Positions 56,886-64,000 of a DNA stretch of 64,000 nucleotides are shown here, in pieces. The notes beneath the pieces were generated by a model. The model was not told the DNA's origin. It searched no databases and saw nothing but the letters and a program-made list of their open reading frames with translations. The stretch's first letter is position 1. Each line of letters starts with the position of its first letter. Source of the stretch: Pseudoduganella umbonata (GTDB lineage Bacteria; Pseudomonadota; Gammaproteobacteria; Burkholderiales; Burkholderiaceae_D); assembly GCF_014192225.1 (NCBI RefSeq), contig NZ_JACHXS010000018.1, forward strand, positions 18,983 to 82,982, written 5' to 3'. The position numbers were made by a program, and so were the translations under genes.

Positions 56886-59074
56886 CACAGGTGGCTTGTT
56901 TGCTGGTTCCATAGATGCTGGTAAGTGTCGCTGCGCGTCAGCAGCTCTTCATGACGGCCAGCGTCGACCAGGCGGCCTCGCTGCATGACGAGAATCGAGT
57001 CCGCGTTGACGAGCGTGGACAGGCGGTGCGAAATCATCACGACCGTGCGGCCGATTGCTATCTTCGACAGGTTGCGGATGAAGATGGCCTCGCTCTCCGG
57101 ATCGAGCGCGCTGGCCGCTTCGTCCAGGATCAGGATGCGCGGTTTCGCCAGCAGCGAGCGGGCGATCGACAGCCGCTGCTTCTGGCCGCCGGAAAGGTTC
57201 GAGGCATTCTCTTCCAGCATCGTGTCGTAGCCCATCGGCATGCGCTCGATGAATTCATCGGCACCGGCGGCGGCCGCGGCCTCATTGATTTCCTCGAACG
57301 TGGCATCGGGCTTGGTGACGAGCAAGTTCTCGCGGATCGTGCCGCGGAACAGGAAATTCTCCTGCAGCACAACGCCGATCTGGCGGCGCAGGTGCTGCAG
57401 CTCGATCTCGCGCGCATCGAAGCCATCGAAGCGCACGATCCCTTCCTGCACCGCGTACAGGCCCTGAATCACCTTGGTGAGCGTGGTCTTGCCCGAGCCG
57501 CTGCGGCCCACGATGCCGACCACCGTGCCGGGCGTGATCGTGAAACTGGTGCGGTCCAGCGCATTGATCTGCGAGCCCGGGTAGCGGAACGTCACATCCT
57601 CGAACTTGATCTCGCCGTTCAGCACGGGGCGCAGGCCACCGGCGCCGGCACGGCCTTCCGGTGCGCGGTTCATCACTTCGCCCAGCATCTTCACGGACAG
57701 CGCCGTTTCCTGGTACTCGTTGATCAGGCTGACGATGGAGATCAGGGGCTGGGTGACGCGCTGCGACAGCATCTGGAAGGCGATCAGCGCACCGATCGTC
57801 AGCGTGCCGTCGAACACGCCCTGCGCGCCCACCACGATCAGCACAACCGGCATCAGCTTGCCCAGGAAATCCGTTACCGCGTTGCCGGTGATCGAGATCT
57901 GGCCGACGCGGAAATGCATCGTGATCGCCTCGGCCGAGCGCTGGTCCCAGTCGCGGCGCTGGGCCGGCTCGATGGCCAGCGCCTTCACTGTGCGCATGCC
58001 GTGGATGGTTTCCACCAGCATGGCCTGGCGCATGCCTTCGGCGCTGTACAGCGCATTCAGGCGGCGCTGGAATGTGGGGATCATCGCCATCACGACGCCG
58101 GCGATCAGCACGGCGAACAGCAGCACGATCATCGTCAGCTTCAACGAATACGAGAACAGGATCGGCAGGAACACCACCAGCGACAGCAGGTCGAGCCCCG
58201 TGAAGAACAGCCGCCCTGTAAGGAAACTGCGGATCTTTTCCAGCTGCTGCATGTGCCGGGTAATGATGCCGGCGGTCGTGGTCTCGAAATAATCGATCGG
58301 CAGCGACAGCAGGTGGGCGAAGGTGCGGCGCGTCAGGCGCATGTCGATCTTGTTGCTGGCTGCCAGGATCAGCACCTGGCGCAGGTAGCCGAACAGCGCA
58401 TCGAGCACGAGAGCCAGCACGATGCCGGCGGTGAGCACCCACAGGGTGCTGTAGCTCTGGTGCGTCAGCACCTTGTCGATCACGAGCTGGAAGAAGATCG
58501 GCGACGCCAGGGCCAGCAACTGCATGACGATGGCGGCGATCAGGATGTCGCGAAACGCCGCCTTCTGCTTCAGCAGTTCGGGAATGAACCACTTCAGCCC
58601 GAATGGCTGCGACGGGTCGGTCAGCTTGTGCTGCCGTTTCACGAACAGGACCTCGCCCGACCAGTGGCGCATGAAATCGTCGTGCCCGACCTGCACCACC
58701 TGGCCGTTGTTGGCGGCCGGATTGAGCACGGCCACCTTGCCTTCCGCACCTTCGCCTTCGCCGCCGACGATGATGACCATATTGCCTTCATTGAGCCGCG
58801 CCAGCAGCGGATACACGCCCTGCTGGTGCAGAAGGCGCTGCCAGGAAAGCTTGTCGGCCTTTGCCTTCAAGCCAATGTCGCTGGCGATCCGCAGCAGCGT
58901 GCCGTCATTCGGCTCCTCCGCAACCAGTGCATAGTCGTCGATCAGGCGTTGAGGATTGATCTGCAGCCCGTGGTGCTGGGCGACGGCGGTCAGGCACTGG
59001 ATGGCGGTATGGGCAAAGTTATCTGGCATGTGCTGGTACGCAATGTTTTCGCCAATGGATTCTACCCTACGCAT
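56885..59074 (-). CDS. Type I secretion ABC exporter with C39-like domain
   Basis: A 729-residue exporter. The N-terminal C39-peptidase-like domain lacks the catalytic Cys (HMPDNFAHTAIQCL; the DCG motif is absent). It should therefore bind cargo without cleaving it, as in RTX exporters. Six transmembrane helices (about 155-440) are followed by the ATPase: Walker A GRSGSGKTT, signature LSGGQKQR, Walker B ILILDEAASALD, and the switch HRLST. The cargo is very likely the giant repeat protein encoded just upstream. Start set at the ATG 59074; a GTG at 59092 is possible. Confidence 0.92.
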   Translation of the reverse strand: MRRVESIGENIAYQHMPDNFAHTAIQCLTAVAQHHGLQINPQRLIDDYALVAEEPNDGTLLRIASDIGLKAKADKLSWQRLLHQQGVYPLLARLNEGNMVIIVGGEGEGAEGKVAVLNPAANNGQVVQVGHDDFMRHWSGEVLFVKRQHKLTDPSQPFGLKWFIPELLKQKAAFRDILIAAIVMQLLALASPIFFQLVIDKVLTHQSYSTLWVLTAGIVLALVLDALFGYLRQVLILAASNKIDMRLTRRTFAHLLSLPIDYFETTTAGIITRHMQQLEKIRSFLTGRLFFTGLDLLSLVVFLPILFSYSLKLTMIVLLFAVLIAGVVMAMIPTFQRRLNALYSAEGMRQAMLVETIHGMRTVKALAIEPAQRRDWDQRSAEAITMHFRVGQISITGNAVTDFLGKLMPVVLIVVGAQGVFDGTLTIGALIAFQMLSQRVTQPLISIVSLINEYQETALSVKMLGEVMNRAPEGRAGAGGLRPVLNGEIKFEDVTFRYPGSQINALDRTSFTITPGTVVGIVGRSGSGKTTLTKVIQGLYAVQEGIVRFDGFDAREIELQHLRRQIGVVLQENFLFRGTIRENLLVTKPDATFEEINEAAAAAGADEFIERMPMGYDTMLEENASNLSGGQKQRLSIARSLLAKPRILILDEAASALDPESEAIFIRNLSKIAIGRTVVMISHRLSTLVNADSILVMQRGRLVDAGRHEELLTRSDTYQHLWNQQTSHL

Positions 59075-59123
59075 GGCTGTTTCAGGCGCCACTCAAAGCG
59101 CGGAACAGCGGGGGAAAACCCAT

Positions 59124-59199
59124 TGATAAAAAAACGGCAAGACCACAGTCTTGCCGTTTCGGTAGCCTCCGGCCGAAGCGACCGGCCGGAGATTTTTTT
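59124..59199. terminator. Double hairpin terminator downstream of the repeat protein gene
   Basis: Hairpin 1 has perfect 12-bp arms (59132-59143 and 59148-59159) and on the minus strand is followed by a T run, ending leftward transcripts. Hairpin 2 has 9-bp arms (59167-59175 and 59183-59191) and seven T on the plus strand. Both lie between the repeat gene and the exporter. Confidence 0.85.
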
Positions 59200-59212
59200 A
59201 CTACGAGCGTGC

Positions 59213-62200
59213 TTACTTCGACGGGCTGGCCAGGAAGCCGTGGCCTGCGCTGTTCTGCAGGGCCTTCAGGCGCAGCGTGTCGTCCGACGACGCCATCGAC
59301 TCGGTGCCGGTGCGCAGCTTGGCCGATTCGTCGAAGGACTTCAGCGACGCGGCCATGTTGGCCACGCTGGCCGACAGGTTCGTTGCTGCCGACACTTCCA
59401 GCTTCGGCGTGGCACCGGCTGGAACCGCCGCCGTGTTGCCGTAGGAAGCGATCGCCGCCGACAGGCTGCTCGAGCCAGCCGTTGCGCTGCTCGTTGCGAA
59501 CCAGACATCGGCCGCCGCATGCGACTTGCCATCGGCCGTTTCGTAGCTCGAGGTCAGGCCAACGATATTGCCGTTGTTGAGCGTTGCCGTCGCTGTCGTT
59601 TCCAGGCTCAGCTTGGTGATGTTCAGATCGGCCAGCGATTTCAGTTCGCTCGCGGCACTGACACCGTCGGCATTGCCATCCACCCATACCTTCAGGTCGC
59701 CGAACGCAGTGTCGCCGGCCGTCAGGGCACCGTCGCCATCCGTATCCAGTTCGGCCATTGCTTCATAGCCGTTCTTTGCCTTCTGGCCATTCGACAGTGT
59801 GGTGCCTTCGCCAAACAGCTCGGAGCCGTCGTTGATGGCGCCGTCGCCGTTACGGTCCAGGACCAGCAGGCCGTCGTTGCCAGCCACCCAGCCGGTGTTC
59901 AGGTTGTCGCCGTTGGCCAGCAGGTCGAACTGCACGCCTGCGGACTTGGCCAGGGTATCGATGCCGTTGTCGTCCAGGTCCAGGACCACCGGGGTCATGA
60001 ACTTCAGGGCGCCGATCTGGGCCGTGGTCAGCGAAGCGAATTGATCCGTGCTCAGGGCATGGATCTGCTCCGAGCTCATGGAGGCAATCTGCGACGTCGT
60101 CAGCTTCGGCAGCTGGTCCGTCGTGAAGGCCTGCAGTTGCGCCGTCGTCAGTTCAGCAAACACGTCGGACTTCAGCGCGGCCAGATCAGCCGTTTCCATC
60201 ACTTGCAGGATTTCCGTGCTCAATGCACCGATCTGGGCGGTCGTCAGGGAGCCGGCTTGCGCCGTCGTCAGCGCCATCACTTGCGCCGAGGTCAGGGCAT
60301 CGACCTGTGCCGACGTCAGCGCGGCGATGGCATGCGTCTTGATTGCTGCCACTGCTGCGGTACCCAGTGCTGCCAGCGCATCGGTCGACAGCACCGAAAT
60401 CTGCGCCGTGCCCATGCCCGCCATCTGTGCCGAGGTCAGACCAACGACTTGCGCCGACGTCAGGGCTTCCAGCGAATCGGTGCTCAGGGCAACGATCTGG
60501 GCGGTGCTCAGGGTTCCCAGCTGGTCCGAGGTCAGTGCCTGCAGCTGATCCGAGCCCAGGGCCGAGATCACGCTCGTCTTCAACGCACGCAGGTCAGCCG
60601 TTTCCATCGCCTGCAGGTTGTCGGTCGACAGGGCCTGCAGTTGCGCGCTCGTCAGGCCAGCGGCTTGCGCCGTGGTCAGCGCCTGGATCTGTGCCGTCGT
60701 CAGGCCTGCGGTGAACAGGTCCGAGTCGAGCGCTGCCAGTTGCGAACTCGTCAGCACGGCGATCCCTGCCGACGTCAGGCCGGCGATCTGAACGCTGTTC
60801 AGTTCAGCGATCACGGCACTCTTCAGTGCGCGCACATCGGCCGTTTCCATCGCATTCAGGTCGGCACTGCTCAGTGCACCGATCTGGTCGGTCGTCAGCG
60901 TACCGGCTTGCGCGGTGGTCAGCGCAACGATCTGCACCGAGGTCAGCGCACCAACCTGGGCCGACGTCAGCGCGGCGATCGCGTTCGTCTTCAGGCCGGC
61001 GATCGCGGACGTGCTCAGCGAGGCCATTGCATCGGTCGACAGCACAACGATCTGCGCCGTACTCATGCCGGCGATCTGCGCCGAGGTCATGCCGGCCAGT
61101 TGGACCGACGTCAGGGCTTCCACCGCATTGGTGCTCAGTGCAGTGACCTGGCCGGTGCTCAGGGCAGCCAGCTGGTCCGACGTCAGCGCTTTCAGCTGAT
61201 CCGAGCCCAGGGCCGAGATGACGCTCGTCTTCAACGCGCGCAGGTCAGCCGTTTCCATCGCCTGCAGGTTGTCGGTCGACAGCGCTTTCAGCTGGGTGCT
61301 GGTCAGGCCGGCAGCTTGTGCCGTCGTCAGCGCCTGGATCTGTGCCGTCGTCAGGCCGGCGGTGAACAGGTCCGTGCTCAGTGCCGCCAGTTGCGTCGAC
61401 GTCAGGGCAGCGATGCCATCGGCGGACAGGCCGGCGATCTGGGCACTGTTCAGTTCAGCGATCACGGCACTCTTCAGTGCGCGCAGGTCGGCCGTTTCCA
61501 TGGCATTCAGGTCGGCACTGCTCAGGGCGCCAACCTGGTCGGTGGTCAGCGCACCGGCTTGCGCGGTGGTCAGGGCCACCAGTTGAGCCGAGGTCAGGGC
61601 ACCGACCTGGGCCGACGTGAGCGCGGCAATCGCGTTGGTCTTCAGGCCGGCAACCGCGGCACCGCTCAGGGAGGCAAACGCATCGGTCGACAGTGCAACG
61701 ATCTGCGCCGTACCCATGCCGGCGATCTGCGCCGAGGTCATGCCGGCCAGTTGAACCGAGGTCAGCGCTTCCACCGCATCGGTGCTCAGTGCATTGATCT
61801 GGCCGGTGCTCAGGCCACCCAGCTGGTCCGAGGTCAGCGCTTTCAGCTGATCCGAGCCCAGGGCCGAGATCACGTTCGTCTTCAACGCGCGCAGGTCAGC
61901 CGTTTCCATCGCCTGCAGGTTGTCGGTCGACAGGGCTTTCAGCTGGGTGCTGGTCAGGCCGGCAGCTTGTGCCGTCGTCAGCGCCTGGATCTGTGCCGTC
62001 GTCAGGCCGGCGGTGAACAGGTCCGTGCTCAGTGCCGCCAGTTGCGTCGACGTCAGGGCAGCGATGCCATCACTGGACAGGCCGGCGATTTGTGCGCTGG
62101 TCAATTCAGCGATCACGGCACTCTTCAGTGCGCGCAGGTCGGCCGTTTCCATGGCGTTCAGGTCGGCACTGGTCAGGGCAGCGATCTGCACGGTGGTCAA

Positions 62201-64000
62201 CGCACCTGCTTGCGCGGTGGTCAGCGCAACGATTTGTGCCGAGGTCAGTGCACCCACCTGGGCCGAGGTCAGCGCGGCGATTGCGTTGGTCTTCAAGCCG
62301 GCCACCGCGGCGCCACTCAGGGAGGCAAACGCATCGGTCGACAGTGCAGCGATCTGGGCAGTACCCATGCCGGCGATCTGTGCCGAGGTCAGGCCAGCCA
62401 ATTGAGCCGACGTCAGGTTTTCCAGGGCATCGGTGCTCAGGGCTGCCAGCTGGCCGGTGCTCAGTGCACCCAGCTGGTCCGAAGTCAGCGCTTTCAGCTG
62501 ATCCGAGCCCAGGGCCGAGATCACGCTCGTCTTCAATGCACGCAGGTCAGCCGTTTCCATCGCCTGCAGGTTGTCGGTCGACAGGGCTTGCAGTTGCGTG
62601 CTGGTCAGGCCGGCAGCTTGTGCCGTCGTCAGCGCCTGGATCTGTGCCGTCGTCAGGCCGGCGGTGAACAGGTCCGTGCTCAGTGCCGCCAATTGCGTCG
62701 ACGTCAGCGCGGCGATGCCATCACTGGACAGACCAGCGATTTGTGCGCTGGTCAGTTCAGCAATCACGGCACTCTTCAGTGCGCGCAGGTCAGCCGTTTC
62801 CATGGCGTTCAGGTCGGCACTGGTCAGTGCACCGATCTGGTCGGTCGTCAGCGCGCCCGCTTGCGCAGTGGTCAGCGCAACGATCTGCGCCGAGGTCAGC
62901 GCACCCACCTGGGCCGAGGTCAGCGCGGCGATCGCGCTGCTCTTCAGGCCGGCCACCGCGTCAGCGCTCAGCGAGGCAAACGCATCGGTCGACAGTGCGG
63001 CGATCTGGGCAGTGCCCATGCCGGCGATCTGTGCCGAGGTCAGGCCAGCCAATTGAGCCGAGGTCAGCGTTTCCAGCGCGTCGCTGCTCAGGGCGGCCAA
63101 CTGGCCGGTGCTCAGTGCACCCAGCTGGTCCGAAGTCAGCGCTTTCAGCTGATCCGAGCTCAGGGCCGAGATCACGCTCGTCTTCAATGCACGCAGGTCA
63201 GCCGTTTCCATCGCCTGCAGGTTGTCGGTCGACAGGGCTTGCAGTTGCGTGCTGGTCAGGCCGGCAGCTTGTGCCGTCGTCAGCGCCTGGATCTGTGCCG
63301 TCGTCAGGCCGGCGGTGAACAGGTCCGTGCTCAGTGCCGCCAATTGCGTCGACGTCAGCGCGGCGATGCCATCACTGGACAGACCAGCGATTTGTGCGCT
63401 GGTCAGTTCAGCAATCACGGCACTCTTCAGTGCGCGCAGGTCAGCCGTTTCCATGGCGTTCAGGTCGGCACTGGTCAGTGCACCGATCTGGTCGGTCGTC
63501 AGCGCGCCCGCTTGCGCAGTGGTCAGCGCAACGATCTGCGCCGAGGTCAGCGCACCCACCTGGGCCGAGGTCAGCGCGGCGATCGCGCTGCTCTTCAGGC
63601 CGGCCACCGCGTCAGCGCTCAGCGAGGCAAACGCATCGGTCGACAGTGCGGCGATCTGGGCAGTGCCCATGCCGGCGATCTGTGCCGAGGTCAGGCCAGC
63701 CAATTGAGCCGAGGTCAGCGTTTCCAGCGCGTCGCTGCTCAGGGCGGCCAACTGGCCGGTGCTCAGTGCACCCAGCTGGTCCGAAGTCAGCGCTTTCAGC
63801 TGATCGGAGCCCAAGGCCGAGATTACGCTTGTCTTCAACGCGCGCAAGTCGGCCGTTTCCAGTGCCCGCAGGTTATCGGTCGACAGGGCTTGCAGTTGGT
63901 CGCTCGTCAGGCCAGCAGCCTGGGCGGTCGTCAGCGCCTGGATTTGTGCCGTCGTCAGGCCGGCAGTGAACAGGTCCGCGTCCAGTGCACCCAGTTGCGT
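59213..64000 (-). CDS. Giant octapeptide-repeat secreted protein, type I secretion substrate (5' end beyond window)
   Basis: The frame is open from the last base of the window, so at least 1595 residues are encoded and the start lies outside. A methionine-coded start near 63847 is really a TTG leucine codon inside the repeats. Most of the protein consists of octapeptides of the form (A/G)L(S/T)(S/T)xQ(I/L/V)x. The C-terminal 280 residues differ: TPVVLDLDDNGIDTLAKS, LLVLDRNGDGAINDGSELFGE, DTDGDGALTAGD and DGNADGVSA are Asp/Gly-rich calcium-binding motifs of type I secreted proteins. The extreme C-terminus is low-complexity Ser/Ala. The exporter and adaptor genes follow on the same strand. An adhesin or surface-layer role is inferred. 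Confidence 0.88.
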   Translation of the reverse strand, partial: TQLGALDADLFTAGLTTAQIQALTTAQAAGLTSDQLQALSTDNLRALETADLRALKTSVISALGSDQLKALTSDQLGALSTGQLAALSSDALETLTSAQLAGLTSAQIAGMGTAQIAALSTDAFASLSADAVAGLKSSAIAALTSAQVGALTSAQIVALTTAQAGALTTDQIGALTSADLNAMETADLRALKSAVIAELTSAQIAGLSSDGIAALTSTQLAALSTDLFTAGLTTAQIQALTTAQAAGLTSTQLQALSTDNLQAMETADLRALKTSVISALSSDQLKALTSDQLGALSTGQLAALSSDALETLTSAQLAGLTSAQIAGMGTAQIAALSTDAFASLSADAVAGLKSSAIAALTSAQVGALTSAQIVALTTAQAGALTTDQIGALTSADLNAMETADLRALKSAVIAELTSAQIAGLSSDGIAALTSTQLAALSTDLFTAGLTTAQIQALTTAQAAGLTSTQLQALSTDNLQAMETADLRALKTSVISALGSDQLKALTSDQLGALSTGQLAALSTDALENLTSAQLAGLTSAQIAGMGTAQIAALSTDAFASLSGAAVAGLKTNAIAALTSAQVGALTSAQIVALTTAQAGALTTVQIAALTSADLNAMETADLRALKSAVIAELTSAQIAGLSSDGIAALTSTQLAALSTDLFTAGLTTAQIQALTTAQAAGLTSTQLKALSTDNLQAMETADLRALKTNVISALGSDQLKALTSDQLGGLSTGQINALSTDAVEALTSVQLAGMTSAQIAGMGTAQIVALSTDAFASLSGAAVAGLKTNAIAALTSAQVGALTSAQLVALTTAQAGALTTDQVGALSSADLNAMETADLRALKSAVIAELNSAQIAGLSADGIAALTSTQLAALSTDLFTAGLTTAQIQALTTAQAAGLTSTQLKALSTDNLQAMETADLRALKTSVISALGSDQLKALTSDQLAALSTGQVTALSTNAVEALTSVQLAGMTSAQIAGMSTAQIVVLSTDAMASLSTSAIAGLKTNAIAALTSAQVGALTSVQIVALTTAQAGTLTTDQIGALSSADLNAMETADVRALKSAVIAELNSVQIAGLTSAGIAVLTSSQLAALDSDLFTAGLTTAQIQALTTAQAAGLTSAQLQALSTDNLQAMETADLRALKTSVISALGSDQLQALTSDQLGTLSTAQIVALSTDSLEALTSAQVVGLTSAQMAGMGTAQISVLSTDALAALGTAAVAAIKTHAIAALTSAQVDALTSAQVMALTTAQAGSLTTAQIGALSTEILQVMETADLAALKSDVFAELTTAQLQAFTTDQLPKLTTSQIASMSSEQIHALSTDQFASLTTAQIGALKFMTPVVLDLDDNGIDTLAKSAGVQFDLLANGDNLNTGWVAGNDGLLVLDRNGDGAINDGSELFGEGTTLSNGQKAKNGYEAMAELDTDGDGALTAGDTAFGDLKVWVDGNADGVSAASELKSLADLNITKLSLETTATATLNNGNIVGLTSSYETADGKSHAAADVWFATSSATAGSSSLSAAIASYGNTAAVPAGATPKLEVSAATNLSASVANMAASLKSFDESAKLRTGTESMASSDDTLRLKALQNSAGHGFLASPSK
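60006..64000 (-). repeat. 651-bp higher-order tandem repeat built of 24-bp units
   Basis: A marker sequence (GTGAACAGGTCC) recurs at 60711, 61362, 62013, 62664, 63315 and 63966, exactly 651 bases apart each time. Each 651-bp unit encodes 217 residues, that is 27 octapeptides plus one residue. The two units nearest the right edge are almost identical over at least 480 bases. The array continues past the window. Confidence 0.92.

Noticed and set aside
62571..63707. Pairs of identical plus-strand ORFs in the repeat region
   Set aside because: They are identical because the 651-bp repeat is; the coding frame on the minus strand has the exporter context and calcium-binding C-terminus.
63845..63847. 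Apparent start codon of the giant repeat protein
   Set aside because: It is a TTG leucine codon in the ADLRALK repeat; the frame stays open to base 64000.

Overview
The window is a GC-rich betaproteobacterial chromosome segment, most like Oxalobacteraceae (Massilia/Duganella type; inferred from the gene families and from short intergenic repeats of a style common in that group). It opens inside dnaN, followed directly by gyrB, so it lies beside the replication origin.

Layout. 1-3.6 kb: dnaN (5' cut) and gyrB, closed by a strong terminator. 3.6-12.8 kb: a minus-strand type VI secretion (T6SS) effector island: a lone tssF, vgrG, a DUF4123 adaptor, a VasX/BTH_I2691-type membrane toxin, a DUF6708-like membrane protein and PAAR. 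The toxin end is visibly AT-rich. 12.8-14.4 kb: a PEP-CTERM protein and a YgjV-like membrane protein.

14.5-33.3 kb: a large organosulfur locus, the most interesting part. It holds a TonB receptor, three SsuD-type flavin monooxygenases, a complete Opp/Dpp-type ABC importer, a receiver-less sigma-54 activator of SfnR type, a class II aldolase-like protein, an MFS transporter, and three cytoplasmic proteins that resemble the sulfinate desulfinase DszB. All three keep the His-x9-Arg-x-Gly-Gly signature; two keep the CPVP cysteine. Five -24/-12 (sigma-54) promoters flank these genes. Next to them lie seven copies of a 17-bp dyad, RCTG-N9-CAGC, at recurring distances. Together this looks like a self-contained, sigma-54-controlled uptake and desulfonation/desulfination regulon.

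33.3-39.7 kb: a minus-strand sox-like cluster (soxXYZA, a small cytochrome c and a flavocytochrome-c flavoprotein) with a two-gene molybdenum hydroxylase, but no soxB. The end of soxX has been extended by short tandem repeats. 39.7-42.8 kb: ompW behind an FNR-type class II promoter, then an isolated ctaD-DUF2244 pair. 42.9-49.1 kb: a signalling operon (hybrid kinase, cheR, cheB, response regulator-kinase). 49.2-51.2 kb: a lipoprotein, folE and nudC. 51.3-55.5 kb: a GT41 (SPINDLY/OGT-type) protein with two small downstream genes.

55.5-64 kb: a type I secretion adaptor and exporter, downstream of a giant secreted protein made of octapeptide repeats inside an exact 651-bp higher-order repeat. 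That gene runs off the right edge. No rRNA, tRNA, CRISPR array or transposase was seen.
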